Below, piece after piece: positions 6,141-8,712 of a DNA stretch of 8,712 nt. Origin of the DNA: Gammaproteobacteria bacterium. GTDB taxonomy: Bacteria > Pseudomonadota > Gammaproteobacteria > Enterobacterales > Psychrobiaceae. The notes under the pieces were generated by a model that was not told the DNA's origin, ran no database searches, and saw nothing but the letters and a program-made list of their open reading frames with translations. The DNA lies in NCBI GenBank assembly GCA_013214885.1, contig JABSRS010000123.1, forward strand, positions 1 through 8,712. Direction: 5' to 3'. A program made the position numbers and the translations under genes. Numbering within the stretch: position 1 is the stretch's first letter; each line of letters opens with the position of its first letter.

Positions 6141-7976
6141 ATGTTAAATAAATACCCTCTATGGAAAACCCTGTTAGTGGCCTTAACGGTCGCTATCGGT
6201 TTTCTCTATGCGGTGCCTAATCTGTATGAACCAGATCATGCGCTGCAAATATCAGGCATTCGTGGTGCTGATGTTAATGTTGCAACCTTTGAGCGGGTTA
6301 AATCACGCTTAGGTGATAGTGCTGACATTAAGTCGGTAACGCTTGAAAATGGCCAAATTCTAGCCCGGTTTAACGGTCTTGATTCACAGCTTAAAGCGCG
6401 TGAATTAGCGGTTAAAATACTGGGTGATAAATTTACCGTTGCTTTAAATATGGCGCCAACCACACCCGGTTGGTTAAATGCGATCGGCGCTTCACCGCTA
6501 AATCTTGGGCTTGATTTACGCGGTGGTATTTACTTCCTGATGGAAGTTGATATGAACGATCTCCTTAAAACGACTCATCAACAAATGGTGCTGGATTTTA
6601 AGTCTGATTTACGCAAAGAAAAGATCCGCTATAAGTCAGTGCGTTTCATCAATGAGCGAGTAATTCTTAAGTTTCGTAATCAAGAATCGTTAGATTTAGC
6701 CTTAACGCTACTTGAAAAGACTTACCGCAGCACTGTTTTTAGTGAGCCAAGTACTGAAGCACTCACCATTAAAGCGCGCATGAGCGATCAATTGTTGCGT
6801 GAAATTAAATTAGCAGCGGTAGAGCAGAACATTACGATCATTCGTAATCGTGTTAATGAGATCGGTGTTTCGGAACCTGACGTTCAGCGTCAAGGTGATG
6901 ACCGCATCGTGGTTCAACTACCTGGTATTCAAGATACTGCCCGTGCTAAAGAATTATTAGGTGCCACGGCGACCTTAGAATTTCACATGGTTGACCAACG
7001 TGCCGAAAGTAACGGTAATGTCCCTGCTAGCTCAAAAGTCTACCAACGCCGTTCAGGTGGTTCGATAGTCTTGAAGAAACAAATCATGCTACGCGGTACT
7101 CACATTACGGGTGCTCAAGCAGGTTTTAGTCAGTCTTCTCAACCAGAAGTTAGTATTAAATTAGATGCCAAGGGCGGCAATAAAATGTCCGAAGGCACTA
7201 AAAATAATATCGGTAAGCCAATGGCCACCGTATTTATTGAATACAAGCCAACGGGTAAGAAAGACAAGAATGGTAAGTCAATCCTAAAGAAAGTTGAAGA
7301 AGTGATTAACGTCGCGACCATCAATGGCCGTTTAGGGCGTAACTTTGTGATCACTGGACTTGATAGCCCAGCTGAAGCACGTGCCTTATCATTGTTACTT
7401 CGCGCAGGTGCTTTACGTGCCCCGATTCAAATCATTGAAGAGCGTACGGTTGGACCAAGCTTAGGTCAAGAAAATATTGAACTTGGCGCCACCGCAATCG
7501 CTTTGGGTTTGGCGTGTGTTTTAGTGTTTATGCTAATTTATTACCGCGCCTTTGGTCTAGTGGCTAATATTGCACTGGTCGCCAACGTATTTTTGATTGT
7601 TGGTGTAATGTCGATAATCCCGGGTGCATCGCTGACCTTGCCTGGTATGGCTGGGATAGTGTTAACGGTTGGGATGGCAGTCGATGCTAATGTCTTAATC
7701 TTTGAACGGATCCGAGAGGAGCTTGCCGCAGGGCGCTCACCTCAACAAGCGATCCATCATGGTTATGACGCGGCGTTCTCGACCATTTTCGATGCTAACG
7801 TTACGACGTTTATTGCAGCGGTTATTTTGTTCTCGTTCGGTGCTGGCCCAATCAAAGGCTTTGCGATAACGCTATCGATTGGTATTGTGACATCGGTATT
7901 TACAGCTGTCGTGGTGACTCGTGCCATTGTTAACATGTATGTTAGCGGTCGAAATATCAAAAAACTTTCAATATAG
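6141..7976 (+). CDS. secD: Protein translocase subunit SecD
   Basis: SecD, paired with SecF, uses the proton gradient to help exported proteins leave the periplasmic side of the SecYEG channel. The 611-residue protein is close to the E. coli length (615). The visible layout has several parts. Membrane helix 1 is at about residues 8-25. A large periplasmic region follows, with LGLDLRGGIYFLMEVDM (122-138), RNRVNEIGVSEPDVQR (235-250) and NGRLGRNFVITGL (395-407). Next is the conserved LLLRAGALRAPIQIIEERTVGPS (418-440, helix start). Five more helices lie between about 449 and 598. The motif GMAVDANVLIFERIREE (511-527) carries D515, equivalent to the conserved membrane aspartate of the family. A lysine/glycine-rich loop at 371-384 is hydrophilic and probably variable. 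AGGGA at 6130-6134 lies 6 bases before the ATG. The stop codon is part of the secF ribosome binding site. Confidence 0.98.
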   Translation: MLNKYPLWKTLLVALTVAIGFLYAVPNLYEPDHALQISGIRGADVNVATFERVKSRLGDSADIKSVTLENGQILARFNGLDSQLKARELAVKILGDKFTVALNMAPTTPGWLNAIGASPLNLGLDLRGGIYFLMEVDMNDLLKTTHQQMVLDFKSDLRKEKIRYKSVRFINERVILKFRNQESLDLALTLLEKTYRSTVFSEPSTEALTIKARMSDQLLREIKLAAVEQNITIIRNRVNEIGVSEPDVQRQGDDRIVVQLPGIQDTARAKELLGATATLEFHMVDQRAESNGNVPASSKVYQRRSGGSIVLKKQIMLRGTHITGAQAGFSQSSQPEVSIKLDAKGGNKMSEGTKNNIGKPMATVFIEYKPTGKKDKNGKSILKKVEEVINVATINGRLGRNFVITGLDSPAEARALSLLLRAGALRAPIQIIEERTVGPSLGQENIELGATAIALGLACVLVFMLIYYRAFGLVANIALVANVFLIVGVMSIIPGASLTLPGMAGIVLTVGMAVDANVLIFERIREELAAGRSPQQAIHHGYDAAFSTIFDANVTTFIAAVILFSFGAGPIKGFAITLSIGIVTSVFTAVVVTRAIVNMYVSGRNIKKLSI

Positions 7977-7980
7977 GTGA
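7975..7980 (+). promoter_or_regulatory. secF ribosome binding site overlapping the secD stop codon
   Basis: AGGTGA (7975-7980) lies 5 bases before the secF ATG at 7986, and its first two bases are the last two of the secD TAG. This arrangement suggests that ribosomes finishing secD help start secF, which would keep the two partner subunits in balance. It also supports ATG 7986 as the secF start. Confidence 0.65.
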
Positions 7981-7985
7981 GTGTG

Positions 7986-8712
7986 ATGTTCCATATATTT
8001 AAAACAGAAAACACCTTAGCCTTTATGAAAAGGCGTAAAGCAGCAATGGCATTTTCTATTTTGCTGATTGTAGCCAGTATTTTTAGCTTAGCCACCAATA
8101 AACTAAACTTAGGTTTGGACTTTACTGGTGGTACTGTGATTGAAGTTGGGTTTACCGACACTGCTGACTTGAAAAAAGTTAGACTAGTGCTAGGCGAAAA
8201 TGGTTTTTCGGATGCTATTGTCCAAAACTTCGGCAGCCCACGCGATGTATTAGTACGTCTGGCACCTCGAGCTGACGTTAACAGCGAAACTATTGGTAGT
8301 GATGTTCTTGCGGTGATAAGAGCAGGTACTGGTAGCGAAGTTGAAATGCGTCGGATCGAGTTTGTTGGGCCTAAAGTCGGTGGTGAATTAACAGAGAAGG
8401 GCGGTTTAGCAATGCTAGCGGCGCTGATTTGTATCTTAATCTACGTGTCATTACGTTTCGAGTGGCGTTTCGCCCTCGGTGCCGTATTCGCATTAGGTCA
8501 TGATGTCATTATTACCTTAGGTTTGTTCTCGTTCTTACAGTTGGAATTTGATTTAACAGTATTAGCGGCGATCCTCGCGGTGATAGGCTACTCGTTAAAC
8601 GATACCATTGTCGTGTCGGATCGTATTCGTGAAAACTTTAGAAAGTTACGCATGGGCACGCCGAGTGATATTATTGACATTTCACTGACTCAAACACTAA
8701 GCCGAACCTTTA
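7986..8712 (+). CDS. secF: Protein translocase subunit SecF (3' partial)
   Basis: SecF is the partner of SecD in the proton-driven accessory complex of the Sec translocon. The frame is open from ATG 7986 to the right edge, giving 242 residues of an expected 310-325; the last helices are missing only because the window ends. Visible features are membrane helix 1 (about 18-37) and the family block LGLDFTGGTVIEV (42-54). The periplasmic domain is at about 55-135, ending in RRIEFVGPKVGGEL (122-135). Further membrane helices are at about 140-157, 162-183 and 188-210, and the motif GYSLNDTIVVSDRIREN (201-217) is equivalent to the conserved GxSxxDxxVxxDRIRE region of SecF. It begins 9 bases after secD ends. 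Nothing looks damaged within the visible part. Confidence 0.97.
   Translation, partial: MFHIFKTENTLAFMKRRKAAMAFSILLIVASIFSLATNKLNLGLDFTGGTVIEVGFTDTADLKKVRLVLGENGFSDAIVQNFGSPRDVLVRLAPRADVNSETIGSDVLAVIRAGTGSEVEMRRIEFVGPKVGGELTEKGGLAMLAALICILIYVSLRFEWRFALGAVFALGHDVIITLGLFSFLQLEFDLTVLAAILAVIGYSLNDTIVVSDRIRENFRKLRMGTPSDIIDISLTQTLSRTF

Noticed and set aside
7511..7976. Premature end of the Sec operon or damaged secF
   Set aside because: secF is intact in frame from 7986 to the right edge; its shortness is caused only by the window boundary.
7763..8161. 132-residue minus-strand open frame across the secD/secF junction
   Set aside because: It lies antisense to conserved secD and secF coding sequence, has no family-like content, and no supporting ribosome binding site or context was seen. 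It is a frame shadow.

Overview
The window is chromosomal DNA from a marine-type gammaproteobacterium, most likely of the order Alteromonadales (Shewanella/Psychrobium/Colwellia relatives). That placement rests on the AT-leaning base composition, on protein sequences that read like Shewanella-type YajC, Tgt and SecD, and on gene order. Nearly every base is coding, all genes are on the + strand, and no gap exceeds about 130 bases. I see no rRNA, tRNA, CRISPR array, intact mobile element or phage gene.

Region 1 (positions 3-3363) is the downstream end of a flagellar/chemotaxis operon. It holds a MotB/MotD-type stator protein cut by the left edge, a ParA-like ATPase (ParC), a divergent CheW-domain protein (ParP), CheW, and a small membrane-anchored DUF2802 protein. 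The genes abut, overlap by 4 bases or lie about 30 bases apart, so they are probably co-transcribed. From work on Vibrio and Pseudomonas homologues, ParC and ParP position polar chemoreceptor arrays and pass them on at division. CheW couples receptors to CheA, and the stator protein anchors the motor to peptidoglycan.

Region 2 (3364-3491) is a 128-bp non-coding junction. It carries a 10-bp direct repeat and a GGGGTCAGGTAC motif resembling sequences I associate with REP/RAYT elements. It separates the motility operon from housekeeping genes and may mark a rearrangement point.

Region 3 (3492-8712) is the classical queA-tgt-yajC-secD-secF cluster. QueA and Tgt carry out successive steps of queuosine synthesis in tRNA. 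YajC, SecD and SecF form the accessory complex of the Sec translocon. secF runs off the right edge after 242 codons. The queA-tgt gap has two inverted repeats, one directly before the tgt ribosome binding site.

I did not find a previously undescribed system. The gene content is conserved and well known. The points most worth a second look are the DUF2802 protein, the repeat-bearing junction, the two hairpins before tgt, and a poly-A/hairpin signal inside parP.
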